Below are positions 21,648 through 32,406 of a stretch of DNA of 64,000 nt, piece after piece. Position numbers and translations under genes: made by a program. Numbering within the stretch: position 1 is the stretch's first letter; each line of letters starts with the position of its first letter. Below the pieces are notes generated by a model. That model worked only from the letters and a program-made list of their open reading frames with translations. It did no database searches and was not told the DNA's origin. Location: positions 26,772,272 to 26,836,271 of the forward strand of contig CM034394.1 of the NCBI GenBank assembly GCA_019925095.2. Direction: 5' to 3'. Source of the DNA: Dendrolimus kikuchii (taxonomy: Eukaryota; Arthropoda; Insecta; Lepidoptera; Lasiocampidae).

Positions 21648-22020
21648 CTGTCCAATCCGACGGCCTCTGCGGTTGAGTGGACTAAACTTCTGCCTGCTTG
21701 CTCCGGGTTCTATTCTTGGCAAGGTCCTTAGAGGAACTTTATGTTAACCAACAGATAGTGGTCATAGATAATAAATGTGTATTAGACTGTCATCAGGAAA
21801 ATTTTATTAGAAATATTTTTGAAAAAAAAAGAACGAAGAAGAAAAAATCTAAACCCTTCTTCCTAGTGTAGGCGATATAAAAAAACAGATATCGGTCGAT
21901 CCCAAACACCCAGACCATAGTAAGTACTATAGTCTGAAGGTCTGAGATCAGCCCTAGAGTTGTCCATTATATATTACCCATAACACTAGGGTAGCTTGCT
22001 TAGCTTGAGGATATATAATG
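21648..22020 (+). repeat. tRNA-derived SINE family K, diverged
   Basis: A head GCGGTTGAGTGGACTAAAC (A-box-like) and CCGGGTTCTATTCTTGG (B-box-like) is followed by CACCCAGACCATAGTAAGTA and GTTGTCCATTATATATTACC body sequence, as in 43845-44085. Confidence 0.6.
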
Positions 22021-22740
22021 TGTAGAGAGAAAATTATGCAGTTTACACCAGGGCTTGAAATGCTGGTAAAACTGTGGTCTCATTATTTATGCTAATTTCA
22101 GATAACGGTAAAAAATAAATGCTGTTATAAATCTTACCGTTATTTCTGGCCGGTTTAACGGTAAAAAATATAACGTCAATACTATTTTTTATAGGTAATT
22201 TTACCGTTATAATTTATGTTTCGTCACCATCGTCGCTCTCTTTCACTCGCAAAGATTAATAAACAACACTGTGCTAAGAACGCGCGTAATATTTAGAGTT
22301 GTGTTTGGCGACTGTTTATTTGTTTCGGATATAGTCGTAATAAAGCAAATTCTTAAAAATGGCAACGTCGTTTGAATTAACGTAAAAACTACCGATACGT
22401 ATAGCGTTGTACATACGACTTTTAACATTATATTATAACGTCAAAATCATAAATACTTTTTAATAATGAATAAAAAAATAAAATAGAAGTTATCAAGTAA
22501 CGGTAAAAAATATAAAATACCGGTAATTACCTATATTTTTAAAGGTAATTGATATAGTCGTTTTCAAGCAAATTCTTACACATATTGCAACGTCGTTTGA
22601 ACTAAGATACGAATGGACAGTAAGATATAGAAAGCTGGCAATACCAATATAATATAATACAAACGACACCAAAAGTACACACACAGACTTGTACGAAAAT
22701 TTGTAAGGCAATAAGAAATACCCCCCACCATAGCTTAGAC

Positions 22741-23060
22741 CGCTTCTCCTCCCTTGTATATTACACTGTTTGCTATATCTCCATTAATTCTTTGAAAAGT
22801 AATTGTGTAACGTACTTCTGTATAAAGTTCATTAAAAAAAAAATAAAAAAAAGAGAGAAGGAAAACAATTTTTTTAAGCCAGACTTGTTGCTGGGAGCTT
22901 CTTTTCGCTTCTTCTTCTCCTAACAGCGATAACACGTTGCGAAGCGATGTACATAGAAGACGAAGTAAATTAAATTGTAACTTAATGTATTATGATGACC
23001 TTCTAAAAGTATTCTTCAGTAGAACTTAACTTATTTTGAATACAAAATTTTGAATTTAAA
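22741..23060 (+). repeat. Repeat family L with GC-rich module
   Basis: CATTAATTCTTTGAAAAGTAATTG, then the module TGTTGCTGGGAGCTTCTTTTC...CGTTGCGAAGCG, then ...GGAACTTAACTTATTTTGAAT. The second-unit copy is at 23734-24040 and a related one at 40000-40325. Confidence 0.6.
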
Positions 23061-23120
23061 TATATTGTGTGCAAAATTATACGAAGCACACATTCTGCGA
23101 TCGCAGATGGAGCCATCAGT

Positions 23121-23138
23121 CCGGGGGGGGGGGGGGGG
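23121..23138. repeat. Poly(G) tract
   Basis: A run of about 18 G. The second duplication unit has only a short G run at the same place, so the tract expanded or contracted after duplication. Confidence 0.9.
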
Positions 23139-23149
23139 TTTCTTTTTAA

Positions 23150-23427
23150 TACTATAAATTCAGCAGACAGGCAGACGGCCTGATGGAAAGCGATTAACAT
23201 CGCCTACGGACATTAGTAACACGAGCCTTGCCACTACTGCCGAAATATAATCAACCAAGTGGTAGGGCATTTGCCCGACTGGATGGCTACCACCCCTGGT
23301 CTAGAGCATGCCGCCATAACAACTTTGAGTTGTGTTCCGGCATTAGTGACCAGGTTCCAGACCCACTTAAGAGAGCAGCAGCGCATTTGTAGCACCTTTG
23401 CTGTTGCATATGTCCGTAGGCGATGGT
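23150..23427. repeat. SINE family C fragments, inverted pair
   Basis: A minus fragment (23150-23255) and a plus fragment (23256-23427) lie head to head. The same arrangement recurs at 24125-24460, where the plus copy continues to its TGCAATAAAAA end. Confidence 0.75.
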
Positions 23428-24124
23428 AATACTTTTCAATAATAAATAAAAAAATAAAATAGAAATTACCAAGTAACGGTAAAAAATATAAACCGGTATG
23501 GCAGTACCTTTTTCGATAATACCGGTAATTACCGATATTTTTAAAGATAACTGATAATGTTTTCAAGCCCCGGTTTACACATATTGCACTTTCACTAAGA
23601 TACGAATGGACAGTAAGATATAGAAAGCTGGCAATACCAATATAATATAATACAAACGACACCAAAAGTACACACACAGACTTGTACGAAAATTTGTAAG
23701 GCAATAAGAAATACCCCCCACCATAGCTTAGACCGCTTCTCCTCCCTTATATATTACACTGTTTGCTATATCTCCATTAATTCTTTGAAAAGTAATTGTG
23801 TAACGTACTTCTGTATAAAGTTTATTAAAAAAAAAAGAGAAGGAAATCATTTTTTTAAGCCAGACGTGTTGCTGGGAGCTTCTTTTCGCTTCTTCTTCTC
23901 CTAACAGCGATAACACTTTGCGAAGCGATGTACATAGAATAGGAAGTAAATTAAATTGTAACTTAATGTATTATGACCTTCTAAAAGTATTCTTCAGTGG
24001 AACTTAACTTAACTTACTTTGAATACAAAATTTTGAATTTAAATATATTGTGTGCAAAATTATACGAAACACACATTCTGCGATCGCAGATGGAGCCATC
24101 AGTCCGGGGGGTGTTTTTTTAATA

Positions 24125-24460
24125 CTATAAATTCAGCAGACAGGCAGACGGCCTGATGGAAAGCGATTAACATCGCCTACGGACATTAGTAACACGAGCC
24201 TTGCCACTACTGCCGAAATATAGTCAACCAGGTGGTAGGGCATTTGCCCGACTGGATGGCTACCACCCCTGGTCTAGAGCATGCCGCCATAACAACCTTG
24301 AGTTGTGTTCCGGCATTAGTGACCAGGTTCCAGACCCACTTAAGAGAGCAGCAGCGCATTTGTAGCACCTTTGCTGTTGCATATGTCCGTAGGCGATGGT
24401 AACCCCTTTCCATCAGGTGGACCGTTTGCTTGTCAGCTGAACTCGTGCAATAAAAAAAAA
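24125..24460. repeat. SINE family C fragments, inverted pair (second unit)
   Basis: Same as 23150-23427 but with the complete 3' end CGTGCAATAAAAAAAA. Confidence 0.8.
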
Positions 24461-24525
24461 TATCACGAGTGAGAACTTTTTTCGAAACTACTGAACATGT
24501 ATACATGAAACTCCATATCTTATAT

Positions 24526-24598
24526 TAATATATAAAGCTGAAGAGTTTGTTGGTTTAAACGCGCTAATCTCAGGAACTACTGGTCTGATTTGAAAAAT
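24526..24598 (+). mobile_element. Helitron-like family F fragment
   Basis: TATATAAAGCTGAAGAGTTTG to GGTCTGATTTGAAAAATG. Only the 5' part is present, cut by a SINE C tail. Confidence 0.55.
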
Positions 24599-24808
24599 GT
24601 CCATAGGCGATGGTAACCGCTTTCCATCAAGTGGGCCGTCTGCCTGTCTGCTGATCTCCTACAATAAAAAAATACAACTAGAGGTTGTTATGGCGGTATA
24701 CTCTGGAAAAGGGGTGGGAGTCATTCAGACCTTATCACCTGGCTGGGGATCAGTTTGTAACCTCATACCACAGATGACACAGATATTTTTTCTCGGTTCC
24801 TGCACGGA
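24599..24808. repeat. SINE family C pieces in both orientations
   Basis: The plus 3' tail (CATAGGCGATGG...CTACAATAAAAAAA, 24599-24670) is followed by a minus 5' half (24675-24808) ending GGTTCCTGCACGGATC. Confidence 0.7.
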
Positions 24809-24890
24809 TCAAACTGGTCTTGTCTTTACAGAAAATCTAGCATTTAAGAAAAGACTGTAAGCTACCGTTTTAATGAAAACTGTGTTGGAA

Positions 24891-25206
24891 GAGAGTGTCG
24901 GGGTGAAGGTAAGGAAAGGAATGCTCCGGTGGTTCGGGCATGTGGAAAGAATGCATGATGAAAGAATGACAATGCAAAAGTGGATGGATGCAGAAGTCGT
25001 GGAAGGCCACGACACACCTTCCATGATCAAATTGATCGTGTACTAGCGGAGGGTGATGTCAGGAGCCTTAAGAACAGACGCGCGTGCATGACAAGAGTTA
25101 TGAATGTCAAAGAGGCAAGTGAGGTGTGTAAGAATGGGCCTAAATTGCGCTCTGTTGCTCGTGCCTACCCCGCAAGGGAACTGGCGTGAAGCTATGTATG
25201 TATATA
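24891..25206 (+). mobile_element. RTE-like LINE 3' fragment with ATGT tail
   Basis: Starts in GAGTGTCGGGGTGAAGGTAAG and ends GCTATGTATGTATATATG. Flanked by TGTGTTGGAA at 24881-24890 and 25207-25216. Confidence 0.85.
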
Positions 25207-25234
25207 TGTGTTGGAATAAGCGAACAACTACAGA

Positions 25235-25535
25235 CCGCTGCCAGGAAAAAAAAAATATCACACATTTTATAACATACAAAGATTTTTTTTCAATCTCGCC
25301 ATTTTGAATCGTTCCCCGAAAATATTTCGTGATAAATTAAGAATTAGCTGTCGATCAAACGGAACCCGCATCGAAATCGGCCCAATAGTTTTTACGTGAA
25401 TCGCGAACAAGAAATCTAAAAAGAAAATGCATCATGATCTCCGTCATTTATATAGTGTATTCCAGGTGTATTATTATTATTAAATAGCTTCAATATACAG
25501 ACAGGGCATGTTTAGAATTTTATAATAATATAGAT
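25235..25535 (-). repeat. Helitron-like repeat, same type as 2795-3100
   Basis: GCCAGGAAAAAAAAAATATCAC, GTGAATCGCGAACAAGAAAT, ATATAGTGTATTCCAGG. Ends unclear. Confidence 0.45.
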
Positions 25536-25571
25536 AAATAATAACGGACTGAAGGCGCCAACTGTAATTGC

Positions 25572-25912
25572 AGAGGCTGCGTTCCACAAGAGACACAACG
25601 ACGACGTCCACGATCGCGATTTTTCCATTCCACTTGCTTGCGGGCGTTTACAATCATAGACTCTAGTGGAACGGATTAAGGAGCGTTGATGTCATTAAAG
25701 ACGAAATAAACAAATGTCATTGGTCGATTTGAAAATCGCGCCTTTTTCAATGTCAATCGATAGAGAGAATCAATGGTGGGTCGTTGTGAGCGCTGTGTGA
25801 CCGAAAATAATGACGTCATTGGTTACGTGTTCACCGCGACCATAACGACCGCGGTCGCCGTGTGGAACGGCAGACGGAGCATTTTTGGGCGTTGTGAGAT
25901 ACTAAGGGAACG
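25572..25912. mobile_element. MITE family I, long form
   Basis: GCGTTCCACAAGAGACACAACG at the left, TTGTGAGATACTAAGGGAACGC at the right. It contains ATGACGTCATTGG-type internal sequence missing from the short copy at 21253-21440. It lies just beyond the 3' end of the unrecognised gene and may be in its 3' UTR or flank. Confidence 0.7.
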
Positions 25913-26216
25913 CACCCAGAATGTGTTACAATAACTGAGCGATTTTATTCCTTAGTATTCTTCTACGATACCAATGTTCATTTTTCATTAGTTTATTTGA
26001 TATTCTTAACATCCCTTTCAAAAAAACACAAGAAGTGACGTCACAGACCAAACATCCAACGTGACTTATTACAAAAATGCTATAATATTCAGTACAATGG
26101 TCATATAGACAAATAGTGTTATAGTTAACTATCTATGAGGGTGGTGTTATAATAAATACAATACTCATAGCATAGGAGGGTATGAGGGGGCGGGGGGTCT
26201 CCGGCATCAGCCATCT

Positions 26217-26257
26217 TCAGAAGGTCAAGATGGGCTCCTCGCGGTGGTCCAAAATAT
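26217..26257 (-). CDS. Terminal coding exon of the unrecognised gene
   Basis: On the minus strand the acceptor TGTAATTTGCAG precedes base 26257. The exon starts with two bases (AT) that complete the codon begun by the G left over from exon 30042-30191, giving Asp. It then reads ILDHREEPILTF and a TGA at 26219-26217. The joined C-terminus is TLPWWTIAK + DILDHREEPILTF, a coherent acidic/basic tail. A 3' UTR must follow at lower coordinates; an AATAAA-type signal is possible near 25950 (minus). The exon is short, so the case rests on phase and on how well the peptide continues. Confidence 0.65.
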
Positions 26258-26611
26258 CTGCAAATTACAAATAGTATACTCTATAAACGACAGGATTAAA
26301 GAAAAAAAAAATGAAATATTTTATTTTATTTAAAACCGCTTGGATTTTGTTTTGCAGTTCCCTAAAAAAAAACTAGTCTAAGTTACTCTTTATAACATCA
26401 GCTATCTGCCAGTGAAAGTTCCGTCAAAATCGGTCCAGCCGTTTCGGAGATCAGCCGGAACATCCAAATAGACAGACAAAAATTTAAATATTTTTTTATA
26501 TAAGTACCGTATATACTACATTCGTAGGCATTTAGTAAAAAACAGTTATGTTAAGATTACAAACAGACACTTCAATTTTATTAATCTGTATAAGTCGTAA
26601 CAAATATTTTC

Positions 26612-26930
26612 GATTTTTTTTTTATTGCAGGAGATCAGCAGACAGGCAGACGGCCCACTTGATGGAAAGCGGTTACCATCGCCTGTGGACATTTGCAACA
26701 CCAAAGTTGCTACAAATGCGCTGCTGCTCTCTTTAAGGGAGACTGGAACCTGGTCACTAATGCCGGAACACAACTCAAGGTTGTTATGGCGACATACTCT
26801 AGACCAGGGATGGTAGCCACCCAGTCGGGCAAATACCCTACCACCTGGCTGTGGGTTGTTAAGTCGCCTCTTACGAAAGGTCGCCCGGCCGCAGGAAATT
26901 GTATTCTTTCTCCGTTCCTGCACGGATAAT
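26612..26930 (-). repeat. SINE family C, long form
   Basis: TTATTGCAGGAGATCAGCAG to GTTCCTGCACGGAT, complete. It is placed directly against a family H unit; a 30-base direct repeat flanks the pair. Confidence 0.85.
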
Positions 26931-27715
26931 AGTACATTATGGTACTAGTGTGTAACATGGGTGATTACCGCCGAGGCGCCATTGAGACTCGAGCCGACGA
27001 CGGTAATCATCAATACACACGTGTATCATACGACGTTTTTCAACACACTTGTGAATAAAATAACAACAAAAACTCATTTTATTTAGTAGATAAAAAAAAG
27101 TTATATATGAGTGAAAGTTTTATTTATTAAACACGTACGAGTTAAAATTATCTATTTAAATAAGAAGTTGCATGAAATGAGCAAGCAATAGGAACATTAA
27201 TTTATTTGTTCTATAGAACACGATCTTTTTTTTTTTAATAAAATCTTTTTTAAGAACAAAGCAACTCAACTAATGAAAATTTAAAAAAAAATCTATAACT
27301 CACTAGTGAGTTATAATGTTTTTTAGTCACAGTTTGATTATGGGTGTGTCATTCTGTGCCTAATTGCGGTGACCATAGAGCCACTTTATGAGCAAGTGTG
27401 TTGAAAAAAAAGTTATATATGAGTGAAAGTTTTATTTATTAAACACGTACGAGTTAAAATTATCTATTTAAATAAGAAGTTGCATGAAATGAGCAAGCAA
27501 TAGGAACATTAATTTATTTGTTCTATAGAACACGATCTGTTTTTTTGAATAAAAACTTTTTTAAGAACAAAGCAACTCAACCAATAAAATTAAAAAAAAA
27601 CTATAACTCACTAGTGAGTTATAATGTTTTTTAGTCACAGTTTTATCATGGGTGTCATTCTGTGCCTAATTGCGGTGACCATAGAGCCACTTTATGAGCA
27701 AGTGTGTTGAAAAAT
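26931..27715 (+). repeat. Repeat family H, one and a half tandem units
   Basis: Full unit 26931-27407, then a second partial unit 27408-27711 that begins inside at GTTATATATGAGTGAAAG. The join lies in A-runs, as expected from unequal exchange or slippage. Confidence 0.75.
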
Positions 27716-27751
27716 GTATTATCTGTATAAGTCTTAACAAATATTTTCGAA

Positions 27752-28095
27752 AATGTAGATTATTAGACTATTTGTTTGGAAAACAGAATAACTATCATTC
27801 TTGCAATCTAAAAATAGATAATCAAATCAATACACATATCAGCCAAGTTTCCACTCAAAAATAATTGAAATTAGGGCGTTATCGGACAGAAAACGGTCAC
27901 GCGTCCGAGCGTGCTGATGATGAGAGCATGATGATGATGATGGAATGTGGTGATAGACTTAAATAAACATTTAAAGGGTATTTAAAGGCAGGGTTTCTAA
28001 GTAAAAATTTTCCCCGCGGCGTTTTCTTTTATTATGGGTATTGTTATGTTATCAAATAAAAATAATTCACCCAAATTTTCATCTTTTTATCTTAA
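27752..28095. other. No recognisable feature
   Basis: AT-rich intronic sequence with a short (GATGAT)n-like run near 27918-27950. Confidence 0.45.
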
Positions 28096-28098
28096 GTA

Positions 28099-28330
28099 TG
28101 CCAGGTGGTAGGGCATTTGCCCGACTGGATGGCTACCACCCCTGGTCTAGAGTATGTCGCCATAACAACCTTGAGTTATGTTCCGGCATTAGTGGCCAGG
28201 TTCCAGTCTCCTTTAAGAGAGCAGCAGCGCATTTGTAGCACCTTTGCTGTTGCAAATGTCCATAGGCGATGGTAACCGCTTTCTATCAAGTGGGCCGTCT
28301 GCCTGTCTGCTGATCTGCTGCAATAAAAAA
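28099..28330 (+). repeat. SINE family C, short form
   Basis: Starts GCCAGGTGGTAGGGCATTTG and ends TGCAATAAAAAAA. The flanking AAGTAT repeat is a short target duplication and fixes the 5' end. Confidence 0.85.
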
Positions 28331-28621
28331 AAGTATTTTTCGAGTTATTCGGAAAACCTATTTTACCGTTTTTTTTTCAATAGTAAAATTACAAAAGCCA
28401 TGAAACAATATTTTTGCCGTAATACCCGGATGAAAAGCCGATTTTAAACAAAAAAAATAAGAAAAAAATATTTTTTATCTTGAGTTTTTGACAATTATCT
28501 ATCACCAATTTTTTTCAGAATATGTGTTTTACAATCCTTTCTACTCGTGAATTTTTTCAATTTTTTTGAAGTGGTGGAACAGTGTAAAAAAAAAACTGTT
28601 TTTTTTTCATATATATTTTTT

Positions 28622-28722
28622 TATTTTTTTTTTTATTGCAGGAGCACGGCAGACAGGCAGACGGCCCACTTGACGGAAAGCGGTTACCATCGCCTATAGA
28701 CATTTGCAACACCAAAGGACCA
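28622..28722 (-). repeat. SINE family C 3' fragment
   Basis: TTATTGCAGGAGCACGGCAG to GCAACACCAAAGG. This is the 3' end only, essentially the part shared with the CR1/L2-like LINE tail. Confidence 0.75.
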
Positions 28723-28865
28723 TAACCTTGTGTTCTTTCGAATTGTTCTATTCTTTTGATTTTTAACTCAAAACACAATATCGTTTGAAACGACGTTAAA
28801 ATAATAACTTTCTATACTTCTAAAAAAAAAATACATCATAAATTCTATAATTTTTCTATATGGTT

Positions 28866-29195
28866 AAGAATAATTTTTTGATGTTAATACAACGCGGCTG
28901 TCTCTTTCTGTGAGACCCGAGGTAGTCGGAGAGGCCCAGCTCTCCAGCTTACAATTGTGGGGCCGGCCATCGTCCGTCCGGGCTGGAGGTGAATGCGTGA
29001 GCGAGCCCACAGCCCGGACATGGGACGCAACGAGGGTCAGCCAGGGGTTTTTGTGGGTATCCCCAACCGCGGTGTGGCAATAACATTGCTGCGGGAGTGC
29101 TAGTGCCACCCCGACGGGGCGAATCCCACACGCCCCACCGCGCTTCCCCCGCGGCGGTTTGTCCTCAAATTTCCCCTGGGGGAAAAAAAAAAAAA
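28866..29195 (+). mobile_element. R1-like LINE 3' UTR with poly(A)
   Basis: GC-rich block with TTTTTGTGGGTATCCCCAAC and TAGTGCCACCCCGACGGGGCG, ending CCCCTGGGGG plus ~15 A. It closely resembles 55341-55590. No open frame is left. 5' target duplication not found. Confidence 0.6.
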
Positions 29196-29330
29196 AATTA
29201 GGTAGAAATGACTGATTCTAAACATTCATATTGGGACACTACACAGTATGCACAGAATTGGGAATTGATTTTACAATCACCCGTGTGATAGCTCCTAGTT
29301 TTTAATAATGTCGATTATATCTTATACCCT

Positions 29331-29571
29331 TATACTAATATATAAAGCTGAAGAGTTTGTTTGTTTGTTTGAACGCGCTAATCTCAGGAACTACTGGTCT
29401 GATTTGAAAAATTCTTTCAGTGTTGGATAGCCCATTTATCGAGGAAGGCTATAGGCTATATGTCATCACGCTAAGACCAATAGGAGCGGAGCAACAATGA
29501 GGAGTGTTTCAAAATCGGTGGGGTTTTGAAAACAAATTCCATGCAGACGACGACGCGGGCTCAGCTAGTTA
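29331..29571 (+). mobile_element. Helitron-like family F, near full length
   Basis: TACTAATATATAAAGCTGAAG to CGGGCTCAGCTAG followed by T. Contains the shared GTTTGAACGCGCTAATCTCA and CATTTATCGAGGAAGGC segments. Confidence 0.6.
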
Positions 29572-29744
29572 AGAAATAAACATAGTCCATTCATATCGAA
29601 ATAGAGCTTACTAGCTTTTGCCAGCGGCTTCGCTCGCGTTAATATCATCCCGCGGGAACCGTACATTTCTTCGCGATAAAAATTAATCTATGTGCTATTC
29701 TAGATTATAATATAGATTGAGCAACAACTATCCATACTTACAAC

Positions 29745-29881
29745 CCGCAAGAGTTAACTTGAGACTTCGCTCGGGTGACGTAAACGCGAGGTACCGACGC
29801 GTCGATGGCGAGAGCGGTAAGAAGGCGAGTCGGGAGGGGAGCATCCCACATCTCGCTCAGGTCTCAAGTTAACTCTTGCGG
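29745..29881. mobile_element. GC-rich foldback with 21-base perfect inverted ends
   Basis: CCGCAAGAGTTAACTTGAGA (29745 on) is matched by its exact complement ending at 29881. The ~95-base interior is GC-rich. Short frames across it are not convincing. Confidence 0.75.
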
Positions 29882-30041
29882 ATTATACACTTGCACACAT
29901 AAAAGATTTCAAATAATATTTGTACAGATTATCAAATCTTTTCTTTCACCTCGGCACAATATGTCCTCTTTCCTTCCACACTCATCTACACACAATCCGT
30001 CCAACCCTGGGGGTGATGATAGTACGAGGTGTGGCACGCAC

Positions 30042-30191
30042 CCTTGGCGATGGTCCACCAGGGCAGCGTGACGTAGGTGAGGTAGGCGTTGAGGGGCGCC
30101 GACTGCTGCCGCTTGCCCTCCTTCCACAGGTGGAAGGTCTGCGTGAAGCCGCGCATCGCCCACAGCGGGTTGTACGCGCCGTCGTCCAGCT
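30042..30191 (-). CDS. Internal exon of the unrecognised gene
   Basis: Minus strand: acceptor GTCGGTCTGCCGCAG before 30191, donor AAGG|GTGCGT after 30042. Phase 1 to 1, 150 bases. Together with the G from the previous exon it reads ELDDGAYNPLWAMRGF, TQTFHLWKEGKRQQ, SAPLNAYLTYVTLPWWTIAK. The high density of aromatic and fixed-looking residues (W, F, Y, P) suggests a conserved folded C-terminal domain rather than linker. No catalytic motif or membrane segment is recognised. It sits between a MITE (30232) and the repeat-filled last intron. Confidence 0.75.
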
Positions 30192-30231
30192 CTGCGGCAG
30201 ACCGACGCAACAATTCAACTCAGCACAAAAT

Positions 30232-30475
30232 AGTCGCGTTCCACAAGAGGCTCGCAACAACCACGTGCACGACTCGCGGGCGTTACGATCATAAACTCTA
30301 GTGGAAGTCGATGTTATTAACGACGAAATACACAAATGTCATTGGTTGATTTGAAAATCGAATTAACGCTCTGTGGTAAACGCCCACTTCGACCCAGCTC
30401 TTGACGTGGGTCGTTGTGAGCGCTGTGTGATCGAAAATGATGACGTCATTAGTGACGTTTTCGCCATGTGGAACT
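30232..30475. mobile_element. MITE family I in intron near an exon
   Basis: CGCGTTCCACAAGAGGCTCGC to CGCCATGTGGAACTCGCC. It begins about 40 bases from the acceptor of the 30042-30191 exon. Confidence 0.65.
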
Positions 30476-30626
30476 CGCCGAGAATTTGCCGGAGTCTGTT
30501 TTTTCTGACAAATACAATCTCGAAGTCTTCAAGTCACGAGTGAATAGGCATCTTCTAGGTCCATCCAAGACTGCGTCATCAATCAACGTCAGGTGAGACA
30601 GTGGTCAAATTCAAACCTATAAATCC

Positions 30627-30627
<1 letters not shown>

Positions 30628-30694
<67 letters not shown>
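30628..30694. repeat. (TA)n microsatellite
   Basis: About 33 uninterrupted TA units immediately before a family G Helitron-like fragment. Confidence 0.95.
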
Positions 30695-30695
<1 letters not shown>

Positions 30696-31253
30696 TAGCA
30701 GCCCCGGCAGACGTTGTCCTGCCTTTAAAAAATAAAATTCTAGAACCCGATCCCAGAGCCACGTACCGGTTCTAATTGCGAATCTAAACCATCCGGGGGT
30801 ACCCACTCAACCACACAAAAACAATATCACCAAAACCGCTCCAGGCGATTAGGAGGATTCCAGAACCCGATCTCAGCGCCACCTACCTGTTCTAATTGTG
30901 AATCTAAAAGAGTAATATATATTTTTTTAAATTCTGTCATGACAAAATAAGATTAAAAATCTTGCCAAAAAATTTAAAGTTTATAAGTAACAAATAAAAA
31001 ATCGGGGTTGATCGTAGAGGGGTGAAAATTAAGGGTTGTATGTATTTTTTAATGTAACATTATAAAAAAAAATTGACCAAATTTTTTTTTTTAAATGTTA
31101 GGGGTGGACAACCCTTATCACTTAGGGGTATGAAAAATAGATAGTAGCCGATTTTCAGACCTACTGAATATGAATATAAAATTTCATAAAAATCGGTCAA
31201 GCCGTTTCGGAGGAATACGGTAACTAACACTGTGACACGAGAATTTTATATAT
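30695..31253 (-). mobile_element. Helitron-like family G fragment between two (TA)n tracts
   Basis: ACTAGCAGCCCCGGCAGACG at the left and GGTCAAGCCGTTTCGGAGGA near the right. The element body resembles 5194-6430 and 61288-61506. Confidence 0.55.
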
Positions 31254-31388
<135 letters not shown>

Positions 31389-31751
31389 TCTAGTAAATTT
31401 GTAATTCCGTCACCTCATTTGCGTGCAAGCAAAATGTTACGTAAATTTACGATGTATTTTGACATATACCTAAATAGTGAATAATATAATATAAATAAAA
31501 ATGTTCAGCTAATATATCCTTCTCGCATAATAAATTCACTTTTTACTTCATTCGGTCTATTCGTTCTTGGTTCATGAACAGCGGTTTAAATCTAATTAAA
31601 AACCCAATTAGTTCCGGTTAAAATTATTTCCTTATAAATCGTATATAATTAAAACAAAGCAATGAGGATAATGATGATTGCTCAGCGAGATTGTTAAGCT
31701 TGATGTTTTGCAACGAGAACGAAGCGTTCGCAACGCGTGCAGCGAATTTAC

Positions 31752-32363
31752 CATTGGGCTTCTTCTTGGGCACGTCGCACCAATAGTAGATGTCGGTGCC
31801 GTCGGGCGTCGTCCTGCGGGGCGGCAGCGTCGCGTTCTTGTACAGCGCCGCCGCCACGCCCCTGTGCCTCCTCGGCAGCGTGCAATACGCGCGCGCGCCC
31901 CCGTTGGCCCGCCCGCCCTCGGCCTCGTCGTCCCCGTCGTTGCCGTTCGCGTCGCTCGGCCCGCGGGCGTTGGTGGGCGCGTAATCGTTGCAGGGCAACT
32001 CCTCCTCCCCCCGGACGGTGACCCTCGACTCCGTGCTTATGGTCCTGTTGGAATCCCCGTAGAGGAGGTCCTGCTCGTCGAGGGAGGCCGCGTCGGCGGC
32101 GACCTCGCAGTCGGCGTGGGGGGTCCTCGGCTTCCGCCTGGCCCTCCTCGGGGAGGGGTGCAGGGTGAGCGGCTTGAGGGGCGGCGGGCCGGGCGCGTCC
32201 CTGACCGAGCGCCTCTTGGGCGTGACGGTGTGCAGGCAGGCGGGCGTGGAGTCGTCCTGGGCCCGGCCCGCCTTGGCGTACACCTCGCGCATCAGCGGCT
32301 GATGGCGCGGGGGCCGGCAGCACCACGCGGAGGGAGCCCGACTCACCGAGTGCCGGCGTTCGT
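31752..32363 (-). CDS. Large GC-rich exon of the unrecognised gene
   Basis: Minus strand: acceptor TGTGTTCGCAG before 32363 and donor AATG|GTAAAT after 31752; 612 bases, phase 1 to 1, no stop. The first half is basic and Pro/Arg-rich (VTPKRRSVRDAPGPPPLKP), then an acidic Asn/Asp/Gly-rich part (DANGNDGDDEAEGG), then an ordered-looking end: AYCTLPRRHRGVAAALYKNA and TTPDGTDIYYWCDVPKKKPN. No known domain was recognised. Third positions are very GC-rich, unlike the neighbouring introns, which leaves other frames open too; this frame is chosen because only it joins the flanking exons without stops. The low-complexity part is probably unstructured. Confidence 0.75.
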
Positions 32364-32406
32364 CTGCGAACACAGACAGGCGCCTTACACATCACGCGAA
32401 CGGCTC

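Larger units (their letters stand above)
22049..23572 (+). mobile_element. Non-autonomous hAT-like element, rearranged
   Basis: Starts CAGGGCTTGAAA and ends TTTTCAAGCCCCG, complementary ends of hAT style. An exact 8-base direct repeat GTTTACAC lies outside at 22041-22048 and 23573-23580, the hAT target-duplication length. The interior has repeated GGTAAAAAATA/TTACCGTTAT motifs. The tandem duplication starting near 22451 overlaps it, so today's span is not the original element. Confidence 0.6.
22451..24403. repeat. Tandem duplication, two units of ~977 bp
   Basis: Unit 1 (about 22451-23427) and unit 2 (about 23428-24403) share the same order: GGTAAAAAATATA block, ACAGTAAGATATAGAAAGCT, GAAATACCCCCCACCATAGC, GC-rich module, poly(G) run, SINE C fragments. 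The join lies inside a SINE C at GTAGGCGATGG|TAATAC. Identity is high but differs at the poly(G) and near 22566/23560. ORFs such as MPYKFSYKSVCVLL appear once per unit and are repeat-derived. Confidence 0.85.
26258..30041. other. Last intron of the unrecognised gene, repeat-filled
   Basis: About 3.8 kb. Holds a SINE C, family H units, two more SINE C copies, an R1-like 3' end, a Helitron-like copy and a GC-rich foldback. 26380-26510 carries a GTCCAGCCGTTTCGGAG segment like family G. No other exon was seen. Confidence 0.55.

Noticed and set aside
23234..23704. 156-codon ORF with hydrophobic segment MPYKFSYKSVCVLL
   Set aside because: It is made of SINE, hAT-like and duplicated repeat sequence, and recurs in each duplication unit.
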